Shown here: positions 1 to 5,239 of the stretch, in pieces
How the letters are laid out: each line of letters opens with the position of its first letter
Position numbering within the stretch: position 1 is the stretch's first letter
From: Spirochaeta sp. UBA2779
GTDB lineage: Bacteria > Spirochaetota > Spirochaetia > DSM-2461
Assembly (NCBI GenBank): GCA_002352375.1
Contig: DEIH01000002.1
Span: 26,428 to 31,666, forward strand
Reading direction: 5' to 3'
DNA: 5,239 bases
Translations under genes and position numbers: made by a program
Notes under the pieces: generated by a model
Database searches by the model: none
What the model was told of the DNA's origin: nothing
What the model saw: only the letters and a program-made list of their open reading frames with translations

Positions 1-242
1 AAAAGTCCCATCAGAACCATAACTCCGGGAAGAATCTGAATAATCTCAACAAAAAAACTCCAGGAAGCTTTGTATGTCGGTTCCCGGTTTTCCGGATAAA
101 GAACAAGCAAGACCACAGCTGCTATCAAAACAAGAGCGAGAAACAGAATCCCTTTCAACGGCTTCTGCTTCTTCATTCCAGGTTTCATCATCTGTCCCTG
201 CTGCCCGCTCTGCCCGGGTTTCATTTCCTTGTTTTCCATCAT
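1..242 (-). CDS. Permease half-subunit, N-terminal 80 residues (runs off left edge)
   Basis: This is a partial integral membrane protein read on the minus strand; only the first 80 codons are inside the window. The start ATG (242-240) shares one base with the TGA stop of the upstream gene (TGATG), so translation is probably coupled; GGAG about 10 nt upstream can serve as Shine-Dalgarno. A second ATG follows immediately. Residues 1-30 form a hydrophilic tail rich in Met, Gln, Gly and Lys (Met at 1, 2, 7, 18, 19, 23). Residues 31-49 are a strong membrane segment, and a second begins near 61 with the pattern ILPGVMVLMGL. That pattern resembles the PAILILLILVGLM segment of the neighbouring gene, so the two look like homologous halves of one ArsP/DUF318-type permease. 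The family is inferred from hydrophobic pattern and pairing, and the substrate is unknown. Confidence 0.7.
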   Translation of the reverse strand, partial: MMENKEMKPGQSGQQGQMMKPGMKKQKPLKGILFLALVLIAAVVLLVLYPENREPTYKASWSFFVEIIQILPGVMVLMGL

Positions 243-724
243 CAGAGTATCACTCCCATAATCAGGGCTATCACCACAGCAACTACCAGACTGAGGCCGT
301 TCCGTAAATATGTGAACTTCCGGCCCATGATTTTAGTCTCAATAGGCAGGGTAACAAACCCAATCATGGTAAGAGTCGTAATAAATGCCGCGGCAACTGC
401 AATGGAAGCTCCGGAGTTAACAATGGATGCTGTGAGGGGAAAAGCAATCAGCGAAGGAATCATAAGAATCGAACCGGCGATAGACGCCAGTGCAATACCG
501 TAGATACCGGACTGTTCTCCCAGCAGTCTTGAAATGGTTTCCGGCTTAAAGAAACCCATCATCAACCCCACCAGTATCAGAAGAATGAGAATGGCAGGTG
601 CCATCTTGACAGTGCTTTTCAAAGCGATTTTCAAGGATTTCATCGACTTCTCTTTATTCCTGGAAAAAGAGATTATCAACCCCAGCACTGCAGCTGCATT
701 AATAAATATAACGGTAATGTTCAT
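242..724 (-). CDS. Small permease subunit, ArsP/DUF318-like half permease (160 aa)
   Basis: A complete 160-residue membrane protein, first gene of the minus-strand unit. About five hydrophobic segments are visible: residues 3-20, 43-59, 76-94, 106-126 and 143-160. Conserved-looking features lie between them: IPSLIAFPLTASIVNSGAS at 89-107 and the LTMIGFVTLPIE stretch at 118-129, where Pro, Gly and acidic residues sit within or next to membrane segments. I recognise this pattern from short proteins annotated as permeases related to the ArsP/DUF318 group, where full-length members carry two related halves. GGAGG (740-736) precedes the ATG with an 11-nt spacer, which supports this start. It overlaps the next minus-strand gene by one base, so the two products probably form a hetero-oligomeric transporter. 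The substrate cannot be told from sequence; I see no clear metal-binding cysteines. Family confidence is moderate; membrane location is confident. Confidence 0.82.
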   Translation of the reverse strand: MNITVIFINAAAVLGLIISFSRNKEKSMKSLKIALKSTVKMAPAILILLILVGLMMGFFKPETISRLLGEQSGIYGIALASIAGSILMIPSLIAFPLTASIVNSGASIAVAAAFITTLTMIGFVTLPIETKIMGRKFTYLRNGLSLVVAVVIALIMGVIL

Positions 725-768
725 ATACGGGAGTTCCTCCGAAAGTAGTAATCGTGTGATTCCTGACT

Positions 769-797
769 ATCCTATAAGAGTTGAGCTGAGTTGTCAT
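769..797 (-). promoter_or_regulatory. Candidate sigma-70 promoter for the permease genes
   Basis: Read on the minus strand, ATGACA (797-792; five of six matches to TTGACA) and TAGGAT (774-769; four of six to TATAAT) are separated by exactly 17 nt. Transcription would start near 762 and give a leader of about 38 nt containing the GGAGG Shine-Dalgarno. Other weak combinations exist in this AT-rich stretch, so the assignment is tentative. Confidence 0.45.
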
Positions 798-804
798 TAT
801 CCGG

Positions 805-834
805 TGAATAATATCAATTCAATTATATTATTCA
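805..834. repeat. AT-rich perfect inverted repeat, candidate operator
   Basis: TGAATAATAT (805-814) and ATATTATTCA (825-834) are perfect reverse complements of 10 bp with a 10-bp spacer, so arm centres are 20 bp apart, close to two helical turns. The repeat lies just upstream of the putative -35 of the permease promoter and about 125 bp upstream of the plus-strand promoter. This suits a dimeric regulator of the permease genes, but no regulator of that unit is visible in the window. There is no U-tract on either strand, so a terminator is unlikely. Confidence 0.5.
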
Positions 835-863
835 TACTCATCAGGGTAGGGGGAATCATCGTT

Positions 864-929
864 ATGGACATGGGCATCAAGATATTAACCGACATTCTTA
901 AACAACTGCTCCCCGGCCTGGCCGAATAG
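864..929 (+). CDS. Possible 21-residue small protein (speculative)
   Basis: A short reading frame of 21 codons starts at ATG 864, with AGGGGG (848-853) 10 nt upstream as a possible Shine-Dalgarno, and ends at TAG 927-929. The predicted peptide has regularly spaced Ile/Leu between Lys, Asp and Gln (IKILTDILKQLLPGL), which could fold as an amphipathic helix. The frame is open further upstream only because it runs antisense to the permease gene, so the internal ATG is the only plausible start. It lies upstream of the TTGACA promoter and would need its own. No family is recognised. It could equally be a chance frame or the tail of a decayed gene. Confidence 0.2.
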   Translation: MDMGIKILTDILKQLLPGLAE

Positions 930-957
930 CAGATAATACAAGGTTATCATCGAATTA

Positions 958-986
958 TTGACACCTTTACGCTTTCGTTTTATTGT
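958..986 (+). promoter_or_regulatory. Sigma-70 promoter of the deoR-pfp-uxuB-uxaC unit
   Basis: A perfect TTGACA -35 box (958-963) is followed by a 17-nt spacer and TATTGT (981-986; four of six matches to TATAAT). Transcription would start near 993, leaving a leader of about 36 nt before the regulator's ATG. The AAGGGAG Shine-Dalgarno (1017-1023) lies in that leader. This is the best promoter match in the window and is correctly placed and oriented for the operon. Confidence 0.75.
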
Positions 987-1009
987 GTATACCGAAACCA
1001 CAAGAAAGC
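971..1009. promoter_or_regulatory. Candidate DeoR-type autoregulatory operator
   Basis: The promoter spacer and start region contain inverted pairs: GCTTTC (971-976) with GAAAGC (1004-1009), and TTTCG (973-977) with CGAAA (993-997). TTGTG (983-987) and CACAA (999-1003) form a third pair. DeoR-family repressors are known to bind repeated CTTTC or TTTCG-like half-sites. These sites cover the -10 and start region, so a bound repressor would block the promoter of its own gene. Which pair forms the true operator cannot be decided by eye. Confidence 0.5.
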
Positions 1010-1028
1010 GCTGTTTAAGGGAGTCCCC

Positions 1029-1805
1029 ATGCCCCTCATCGACCGACAAAACAAGATTCTCAAGACTGTGGAACTGCTCAGAACAGTCTCTGTACAGGAG
1101 CTCAAAGAACGCCTTGAGGTATCAGAAGTTACCATCCGAAAAGATCTGAACTTCCTGGAAGACCAGGGCCTGATACTCCGCACCCACGGCGGTGCAAGAC
1201 TGGCTCAGGACAGCAACAGGATGCGTACCCTCAATATCAGAAAAAGAGAAAATCCTGAACTCAAACGCATCATTGCCCACCAGGCAGCTACACTCATCAA
1301 CGAAGGAGATACCGTTTATATCGATTCCGGTTCAACCTGTCAGGCCCTGGCCGAAAAACTACGGGATAGTAAACGCTCAGTCCGGGTTATTTCCAACGCC
1401 CTGCCCATACTGAATATCCTGGCGGACTGCGAAAGCATCAGCCTCTACAGCATAGGCGGCTCTTTCCGCCGGGAGGCCGGCTCCTTCGTCGGCCCCCTCT
1501 CCCTGTCCAACCTCACCGATTACCAGATTGAAACCGGCTTCGTCGGTACCACCGGATACGACGTCGAGGGGGTGTTCTCAAGCCAGAACGTAATCGAAAG
1601 TCAACTTAAAAAACAAGTTCTTGAATCATCCAAACGCCGGGTAATCCTGGCCGATTCCACTAAAGCCGACATCCGGGCATTCAGTATCTTTGCCCGGCCC
1701 GGTGAGGTGGACATACTGATAACAGATTCCGGCTGTGGTTACTGCACCCGGCTCAGAAAGCTTGGTATTGAAGTACTCATCGCCGAGAAAGAGGAAAAGA
1801 AATGA
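1029..1805 (+). CDS. DeoR-family transcriptional repressor (258 aa)
   Basis: A full-length DeoR/GlpR-family sugar-phosphate-responsive repressor; about 250-260 residues is normal for the family. The N-terminal winged helix-turn-helix (about 5-56) has the family signature: VSVQELKERLEVSEVTIRKD (20-39), then the LEDQGLILRTHGGA wing (43-56). The C-terminal effector domain (about 75-235) shows IDSGSTC (98-104), VISNALPILN, the IGGSFRREAGSFVGP stretch, VGTTGYD and ADSTKAD (208-214), all typical of the isomerase-like sugar-phosphate pocket. AAGGGAG lies 5 nt before the ATG, which supports this start. It is the first gene of the operon and its stop overlaps the next start as ATGA. The position suggests it represses itself and the downstream uronate genes. 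The inducer is probably a phosphorylated sugar or pathway intermediate, but the sequence does not identify it. Confidence 0.93.
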   Translation: MPLIDRQNKILKTVELLRTVSVQELKERLEVSEVTIRKDLNFLEDQGLILRTHGGARLAQDSNRMRTLNIRKRENPELKRIIAHQAATLINEGDTVYIDSGSTCQALAEKLRDSKRSVRVISNALPILNILADCESISLYSIGGSFRREAGSFVGPLSLSNLTDYQIETGFVGTTGYDVEGVFSSQNVIESQLKKQVLESSKRRVILADSTKADIRAFSIFARPGEVDILITDSGCGYCTRLRKLGIEVLIAEKEEKK

Positions 1806-3022
1806 AAGGAAACGCTATTGTCGCCCAGTCCGGGGGACCCACCGCCGTTATTAATGCCTCGGCCGCAGGGGTAATCCATGCCGCCTTGGAAGCCCCGGAA
1901 ATCGGAAAGGTTTTTGCCGCCCATAACGGGATACTCGGTGTACTCAACGATGAAATCTATAACCTGGGCAAAGAATCTCCGGAAACTCTGGAAGAACTCC
2001 GATGGTCCCCCTCATCGGCCCTGGGCTCCTGCCGGCACAAGGTGAAAAGCGATGAAGATCGGCAGAAAATTATCAACATCTTCAAAAAACACGACATCCG
2101 GTACTTCTTCTACATCGGGGGCAACGACTCCATGGACACCGCCGATAAAGTCTCCAAACTCGCCAAGCGCACCGGGTATGAAATGTGGGCTGTGGGTGTC
2201 CCTAAAACCATCGATAACGACCTGGCGGAAACCGACCACTGTCCGGGCTACGGCAGCGTTATCAAATATCTGGCAACAATGACCATGGAAGCCGGCCGGG
2301 ACACCGAGGCCATGTACACCGCCGACACCGTGAACATCATTGAAGCCATGGGGCGCAACGCCGGATGGATTGCCGCCGGAACCGCACTGGCCCGGCGTAA
2401 AGAAGAAGATGCTCCACATATCATTCTGCTCCCGGAAGTTCCCTTCAACCGTGCAGCCTTCGCGGCAAAAGTACAGCATTATCTGGAGACCATTCACCGC
2501 TGTGTAATCGTCGTTTCCGAAGGTACCAAGTATCCAAACGGATCTTTTCTCAATGAAACCAAAGGAGACTTTGCCAAAGACGCCTTCGGCCATGTCCAGT
2601 TGGGAGGGGCGGCCCAGGCCCTGCAGACCATCGTTCAGGAAGACTGCAGGGTAAAAGCCCGGATTGCCATGCCCAGTACAATTCAGCGAACCGGCGCCCA
2701 TTTTGCCAGCCTCACCGACAACGAAGAAGCCTACGGCGCCGGACGCCGAGCCGTCCAGGCCGCCCTGGAAGGAGTCACCGATAAGATGATAACCCTTGTA
2801 AGGGAATCCGACACTCCATATAAGTGCAGCTACGGCCTGACAGACCTATCTAAAGTTGCCAACGGTGAAAAGTTCTTCCCGAAAGATTGGATTACCGACG
2901 ACGGATTTTTTGTAACTGAAGAGTTCACCCTCTATGCCCTCCCGCTCATACAGGGAGAATCAAAGCCCCCGATGCAGAAAGGCCTCCCCCGTTACGTTCG
3001 GACATCAAAACACTTCATATAA
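1802..3022 (+). CDS. pfp: PPi-dependent 6-phosphofructokinase (406 aa)
   Basis: A cytoplasmic PfkA-superfamily enzyme, expected to interconvert fructose 6-phosphate and fructose 1,6-bisphosphate using pyrophosphate. The N-terminal phosphoryl-donor loop is AQSGGPTAVINA (8-19). IGGNDSMDTA (105-114) has Asp109 where ATP enzymes have Gly (E. coli Gly104), and PKTIDND (134-140) has Lys135 where they have Gly124. Both substitutions mark PPi use. Asp138 is the catalytic base. MGRNAGW (183-189), VSEGTKYP and IQRTG are the remaining family motifs. The length is typical of bacterial PPi-PFKs. It starts within the repressor's stop (ATGA) with GAGG 7 nt upstream, so it is translationally coupled. Uronate degradation through KDG does not need PFK, so its job here is unclear: it may balance glycolytic flux or act on another sugar phosphate such as sedoheptulose 7-phosphate. 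Donor specificity is inferred from the motifs. Confidence 0.93.
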   Translation: MKGNAIVAQSGGPTAVINASAAGVIHAALEAPEIGKVFAAHNGILGVLNDEIYNLGKESPETLEELRWSPSSALGSCRHKVKSDEDRQKIINIFKKHDIRYFFYIGGNDSMDTADKVSKLAKRTGYEMWAVGVPKTIDNDLAETDHCPGYGSVIKYLATMTMEAGRDTEAMYTADTVNIIEAMGRNAGWIAAGTALARRKEEDAPHIILLPEVPFNRAAFAAKVQHYLETIHRCVIVVSEGTKYPNGSFLNETKGDFAKDAFGHVQLGGAAQALQTIVQEDCRVKARIAMPSTIQRTGAHFASLTDNEEAYGAGRRAVQAALEGVTDKMITLVRESDTPYKCSYGLTDLSKVANGEKFFPKDWITDDGFFVTEEFTLYALPLIQGESKPPMQKGLPRYVRTSKHFI

Positions 3023-3037
3023 TTTAGGAGAAATAAC

Positions 3038-3892
3038 ATGGTACCCTTCAAAATCGATCTGAAAAACAAAGTTGCCGCAGTTACCGGCGGAGGAGGTGTC
3101 CTCTGCGGAGCCTTTGCCGAAGCCCTGGCCGAATGCGGTGCAAAAGTCGCCGTTCTCGATCTTCGAAAAGAAGCCGCCGATGCCGTCGCCGGACGAATCA
3201 AAACCGCTGGGGGAACCGCCATGGGCGTAGCTGCCAACGTTCTTGAAAAAGAAAGTCTCGAAGCCGCCCGCTTGGAAATCGAATCCGCCTGGGGACCGGT
3301 AAACATCCTCATCAACGGCGCCGGGGGAAACCATCCCAAGGGCACCACCAGTAAAGAGTTCCTCCTCCCCGAACAGCTCAAAAGCGAAGTGGAAGGCCTT
3401 ACCACCTTTTTCGACCTCGATCCCGAAGGCATTCAATTTGTCTTCAATCTCAACTTTCTGGGCACCCTCCTCCCCACCCAGGTGTTCAGCCGGGGAATGG
3501 CCGAAGCCGGCAGCGGCACCATTCTGAATGTATCCAGCATGAATGCCTTCACCCCCTTAACCAAGATTCCCGCTTATTCGGGAGCCAAAGCCGCAGTGAG
3601 CAATTTTACCAGATGGCTGGCGGTGCATTTCTCCAAAGTCGGTGTCCGGGTAAACGCCATCGCCCCGGGATTTTTCCTTACCGATCAGAACCGCAGCCTG
3701 ATGACCCTTGATGACGGTTCCTGGACCCCCAGAGCTCTCACCATTCTCAACCACATCCCCCAGGACCGACTGGGCACTCCCGAAGATCTTCTGGGCACCC
3801 TTCTCTGGCTGATTGACGAGAAAGCCGCCGCCTATGTTACCGGAACCGTGATTCCTGTTGACGGAGGATTCTCCGCATTTTCGGGGATTTAG
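3038..3892 (+). CDS. uxuB: SDR fructuronate reductase / D-mannonate oxidoreductase (284 aa)
   Basis: A classical-type short-chain dehydrogenase, probably reducing D-fructuronate to D-mannonate with NADH. The Rossmann entry VTGGGGVLCG (15-24) carries the glycine-rich cofactor loop, and Asp41 ends beta-2 (VAVLD), which favours NAD(H) over NADP(H). NGAGGNHPKGTT (93-104) replaces the usual NNAG; the GGNHP extension is what I recognise from the Bacillus YjmF/UxuB-like D-mannonate oxidoreductases. The catalytic residues are Ser167, Tyr180 and Lys184 (SSMN, then YSGAK), followed by RVNAIAPGFF and the C-terminal GTVIPVDGGFSAFSGI. AGGAG lies 7 nt before the ATG, and the gene follows pfp by 15 nt. It is unrelated to the E. 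coli polyol-dehydrogenase-type UxuB despite the shared name. uxaC follows downstream, making the preceding step of the same pathway. A related sugar-acid SDR activity is the main alternative. Confidence 0.88.
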   Translation: MVPFKIDLKNKVAAVTGGGGVLCGAFAEALAECGAKVAVLDLRKEAADAVAGRIKTAGGTAMGVAANVLEKESLEAARLEIESAWGPVNILINGAGGNHPKGTTSKEFLLPEQLKSEVEGLTTFFDLDPEGIQFVFNLNFLGTLLPTQVFSRGMAEAGSGTILNVSSMNAFTPLTKIPAYSGAKAAVSNFTRWLAVHFSKVGVRVNAIAPGFFLTDQNRSLMTLDDGSWTPRALTILNHIPQDRLGTPEDLLGTLLWLIDEKAAAYVTGTVIPVDGGFSAFSGI

Positions 3893-3915
3893 ATTTAGAG
3901 ATTTTTATTGGATGA

Positions 3916-3954
3916 CCCCTGGAGCGGGGAGTTTTACTCATCTCGCTTCGGGGG
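3916..3954 (+). other. Stable hairpin in the uxuB-uxaC gap
   Basis: CCCCTGGAGCG (3916-3926) pairs with CGCTTCGGGGG (3944-3954) over 11 bp with two G-U pairs. Inside, GAG (3929-3931) can pair with CTC (3937-3939) around a TTTTA loop. It starts 24 nt after the uxuB stop. No U-tract follows, so it is not a classical intrinsic terminator. It may protect the 3' end of the upstream message or be half of a structured repeat with the larger hairpin that begins 5 nt later. Confidence 0.6.
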
Positions 3955-3958
3955 ATAC

Positions 3959-4057
3959 GGTGTATTTCATGCTACGGCATGATGAATTGCCAAAAACAAC
4001 TTACGCCTTTCGACTTTCGTTATTTTCGCAATTCATGCCGTATTTATGAAATACACC
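3959..4057. repeat. 99-nt nested inverted repeat upstream of uxaC
   Basis: Outer arms GGTGTATTTCAT (3959-3970) and ATGAAATACACC (4046-4057) are perfect 12-bp complements. After a 2/3-nt internal loop, TACGGCAT (3973-3980) pairs with ATGCCGTA (4035-4042). A 3-nt bulge on the left (3981-3983) is followed by GAATTGC (3984-3990) with GCAATTC (4028-4034). That makes 27 paired positions around a 37-nt loop. The right arm ends 7 nt before the GGAG of uxaC (4065-4068). It may be a transcribed regulatory RNA structure, an attenuator-like barrier, or a dispersed palindromic element inserted in the operon. No flanking direct repeat is obvious. Confidence 0.8.
4001..4021. promoter_or_regulatory. Candidate second operator in the hairpin loop
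   Basis: Two direct copies of CTTTCG (4007-4012 and 4014-4019) sit 7 bp apart. TTACGCCTTTCG (4001-4012) matches TTACGCTTTCG in the operon promoter (967-977) apart from one extra C, and CTTTCGTT (4014-4021) recurs at 972-979. The shared words suggest the same DeoR-family protein binds both places, which could form a loop or a roadblock ahead of uxaC. Short TTTCG words can also match by chance. Confidence 0.35.
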
Positions 4058-4076
4058 TGGTTTTGGAGTAAAAAAT

Positions 4077-5239
4077 ATGAATATTTTTTTAGGCAATGAT
4101 TTTCTTCTCAGTACAGAAACTGCCCGGAGGCTGTACCATGAGGTGGCGGCGAAACAGCCGATTATCGATTATCACAACCATCTGCCCCCAGCAGACATCG
4201 CCGGTAATCGGCAGTTTGCCAATCTGCATGAAGCCTGGCTGGAAGGCGACCACTACAAATGGCGGGCCCTGCGCAGCGCCGGAGTTGAGGAGAGACTGAT
4301 AACAGGGGATGCAGCCCCCAAAGAGAAGTTCGATGCCTGGGCAGCGGTGGTTCCCCAAGCTCTGGGCAACCCCCTCTACCACTGGACCCACCTGGAACTC
4401 CGGCGCTACTTCGGTATCACAGAACTGCTCTCCCCCTCAACGGCGGATGCCATCTGGGATAAGGCCAACGCCCTTCTGGCCAAACCCGAATACTCAGCCC
4501 GGGGACTTCTGAAGAAGATGAACGTGGAGGTGGTCTGTACCACCGATAACCCCGCTGACGATCTGACAGAGCATCAGGCTCACCGCGCCCAGGGGTCACC
4601 TGATGTAAAAATGTTCCCGGCATTCCGTCCCGACAAAGCCCACAACTTCAGCAACCTTGATGAGTGGAAAGCCTACATCAAACGTCTGGGAAAATCAGCG
4701 GGCACCGGCATCAGCTGCTGGGAAGACCTGGTAGAAGTGCTGATGTTCCGTCATGCATACTTCAACGAAAACGGCTGTCGTGTGTCAGACCACGGGGTGG
4801 AATTCGTCCCGGGAATCGACTGGGCCCCGGAGAGTGCCGATGCCGTAATGAAAAAAGCCCTCAGAGGAGAGATGCCCGATGAGGCCGAAATCCTGCTGTT
4901 CAGAAGCGCCGTGATGGAAAGCTGCGGCCGGATGGACGCCGCCGCCGGATGGGTAATGCAGATTCACATGGGAGCCCTGCGCAGCGTGAACTCCCGGCGA
5001 TTTGCCGAACTCGGACCGGACACCGGATTCGATGTAATAGGAGACTTCCCCCAGGCATCAGGCCTGACCCGTCATCTGAACCGCCTCGATGAAGACAACA
5101 TGCTGCCCAAAACCATACTCTACGTCCTGAACCCCCGGGACAACGAACTTATCGGCACTATAATCGGCGCCTTCCAGGGAGAGGTTCCCGGGAAAGTGCA
5201 GTTTGGATCCGGCTGGTGGTTCAACGATCAGAAGGACGG
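4077..5239 (+). CDS. uxaC: Uronate isomerase UxaC, N-terminal 387 residues (runs off right edge)
   Basis: Isomerises D-glucuronate to D-fructuronate and D-galacturonate to D-tagaturonate, the entry step of hexuronate catabolism in the cytoplasm. It belongs to the amidohydrolase superfamily. The beta-1 metal motif HxH is His33/His35 in DYHNHLPP (31-38). Other family stretches are HWTHLELRRYFGI (102-114), CTTDNPADDL (154-163), FRPDKA (183-188), DHGVEFVPG, QIHMGALR (295-302, His297), GFDVIGD (317-323) and QFGSGWWFNDQKD (375-387). The reading frame is unbroken to the edge; usual length is about 470, so roughly 80 C-terminal residues are missing. GGAG (4065-4068) lies 8 nt before the ATG, and the MNIFLGNDFLL opening resembles the start of family members. 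Unlike its tightly packed neighbours it is preceded by a 184-bp structured gap, so it may be regulated separately. The identification is firm. Confidence 0.97.
   Translation, partial: MNIFLGNDFLLSTETARRLYHEVAAKQPIIDYHNHLPPADIAGNRQFANLHEAWLEGDHYKWRALRSAGVEERLITGDAAPKEKFDAWAAVVPQALGNPLYHWTHLELRRYFGITELLSPSTADAIWDKANALLAKPEYSARGLLKKMNVEVVCTTDNPADDLTEHQAHRAQGSPDVKMFPAFRPDKAHNFSNLDEWKAYIKRLGKSAGTGISCWEDLVEVLMFRHAYFNENGCRVSDHGVEFVPGIDWAPESADAVMKKALRGEMPDEAEILLFRSAVMESCGRMDAAAGWVMQIHMGALRSVNSRRFAELGPDTGFDVIGDFPQASGLTRHLNRLDEDNMLPKTILYVLNPRDNELIGTIIGAFQGEVPGKVQFGSGWWFNDQKD

Noticed and set aside
534..929. A 131-codon plus-strand frame from the permease gene into the intergenic region
   Set aside because: Its first half is antisense to a well-supported permease gene; only the last 21 codons (864-929) have any independent case.
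2012..2701. A 229-codon minus-strand frame antisense to the phosphofructokinase
   Set aside because: The composition is Gly/Val/Phe/His-rich without family motifs, as expected for the complement of a GC-biased gene; the plus-strand frame carries all PFK motifs.
3005..3436. Two overlapping minus-strand frames antisense to uxuB
   Set aside because: They lie on the complement of a gene with clear SDR motifs and show low-complexity Gly/Phe or Ser/Arg sequences; shadows.
3916..3935. Intrinsic terminator after uxuB (CCCC/GGGG stem followed by TTTT)
   Set aside because: The stem in this reading is only 4 bp and the T-run is short and offset. The longer 3916-3954 pairing is much better and has no U-tract.
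3858..4049. A 63-codon plus-strand frame overlapping the end of uxuB and running into the large inverted repeat
   Set aside because: It starts inside the SDR gene in another frame, has no convincing ribosome site, and its second half is made by the palindrome arms. Treated as an incidental frame of the repeat.
3959..4057. Insertion sequence or MITE with terminal inverted repeats
   Set aside because: No target-site duplication is visible beside the arms and no transposase gene is in the window. A dispersed repeat remains possible but needs a genome search.
1..5239. tRNA, rRNA, CRISPR array, phage or toxin-antitoxin genes
   Set aside because: Looked for on both strands; nothing with the expected structure, repeats or motifs was seen.

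Overview
The window carries two divergent transcription units separated by a regulatory region of about 300 bp. It looks like part of a bacterial chromosome of moderate GC content. A PPi-type phosphofructokinase, a short-chain mannonate oxidoreductase of the Bacillus YjmF kind and a uronate isomerase together would fit a fermentative spirochaete or a Firmicutes-like anaerobe. That taxonomic guess is inference; nothing in the window fixes it.

Left side, minus strand (1-724): two overlapping genes encode short multi-membrane-segment proteins. They look like the two halves of an ArsP/DUF318-type permease made as separate polypeptides. The second gene runs off the left edge. A plausible sigma-70 promoter (769-797) lies upstream of the first gene, with a perfect 10+10 bp AT-rich inverted repeat (805-834) just behind it.

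Middle (725-1028): this gene-poor region holds the minus-strand promoter, the AT-rich palindrome, a speculative 21-codon reading frame (864-929), and a strong plus-strand promoter, TTGACA-N17-TATTGT. The plus promoter overlaps TTTCG/CGAAA/GAAAGC half-sites that look like an autoregulatory operator.

Right side, plus strand (1029-5239): a probable hexuronate-catabolism operon. It encodes a DeoR-family repressor, a PPi-dependent 6-phosphofructokinase (ATGA overlap with the repressor), an SDR fructuronate reductase/D-mannonate oxidoreductase (15 nt gap), and a uronate isomerase UxaC cut by the right edge. UxaC converts glucuronate to fructuronate (or galacturonate to tagaturonate), and the SDR reduces fructuronate to mannonate. 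Mannonate dehydratase, KDG kinase and aldolase would be needed next and are not in the window. The PFK is not part of the textbook uronate route.

The most unusual non-coding feature is the 184-bp gap between the SDR and uxaC. It is filled by two adjacent hairpins: an 11-bp stem, then a 99-nt nested inverted repeat ending 7 nt before the uxaC Shine-Dalgarno. The loop of the large hairpin carries two direct CTTTCG repeats that resemble the promoter-proximal operator sequence. Overall this is mostly recognisable metabolism. I do not see a convincing wholly new system, but the hairpin/operator element and the PFK placement deserve attention.
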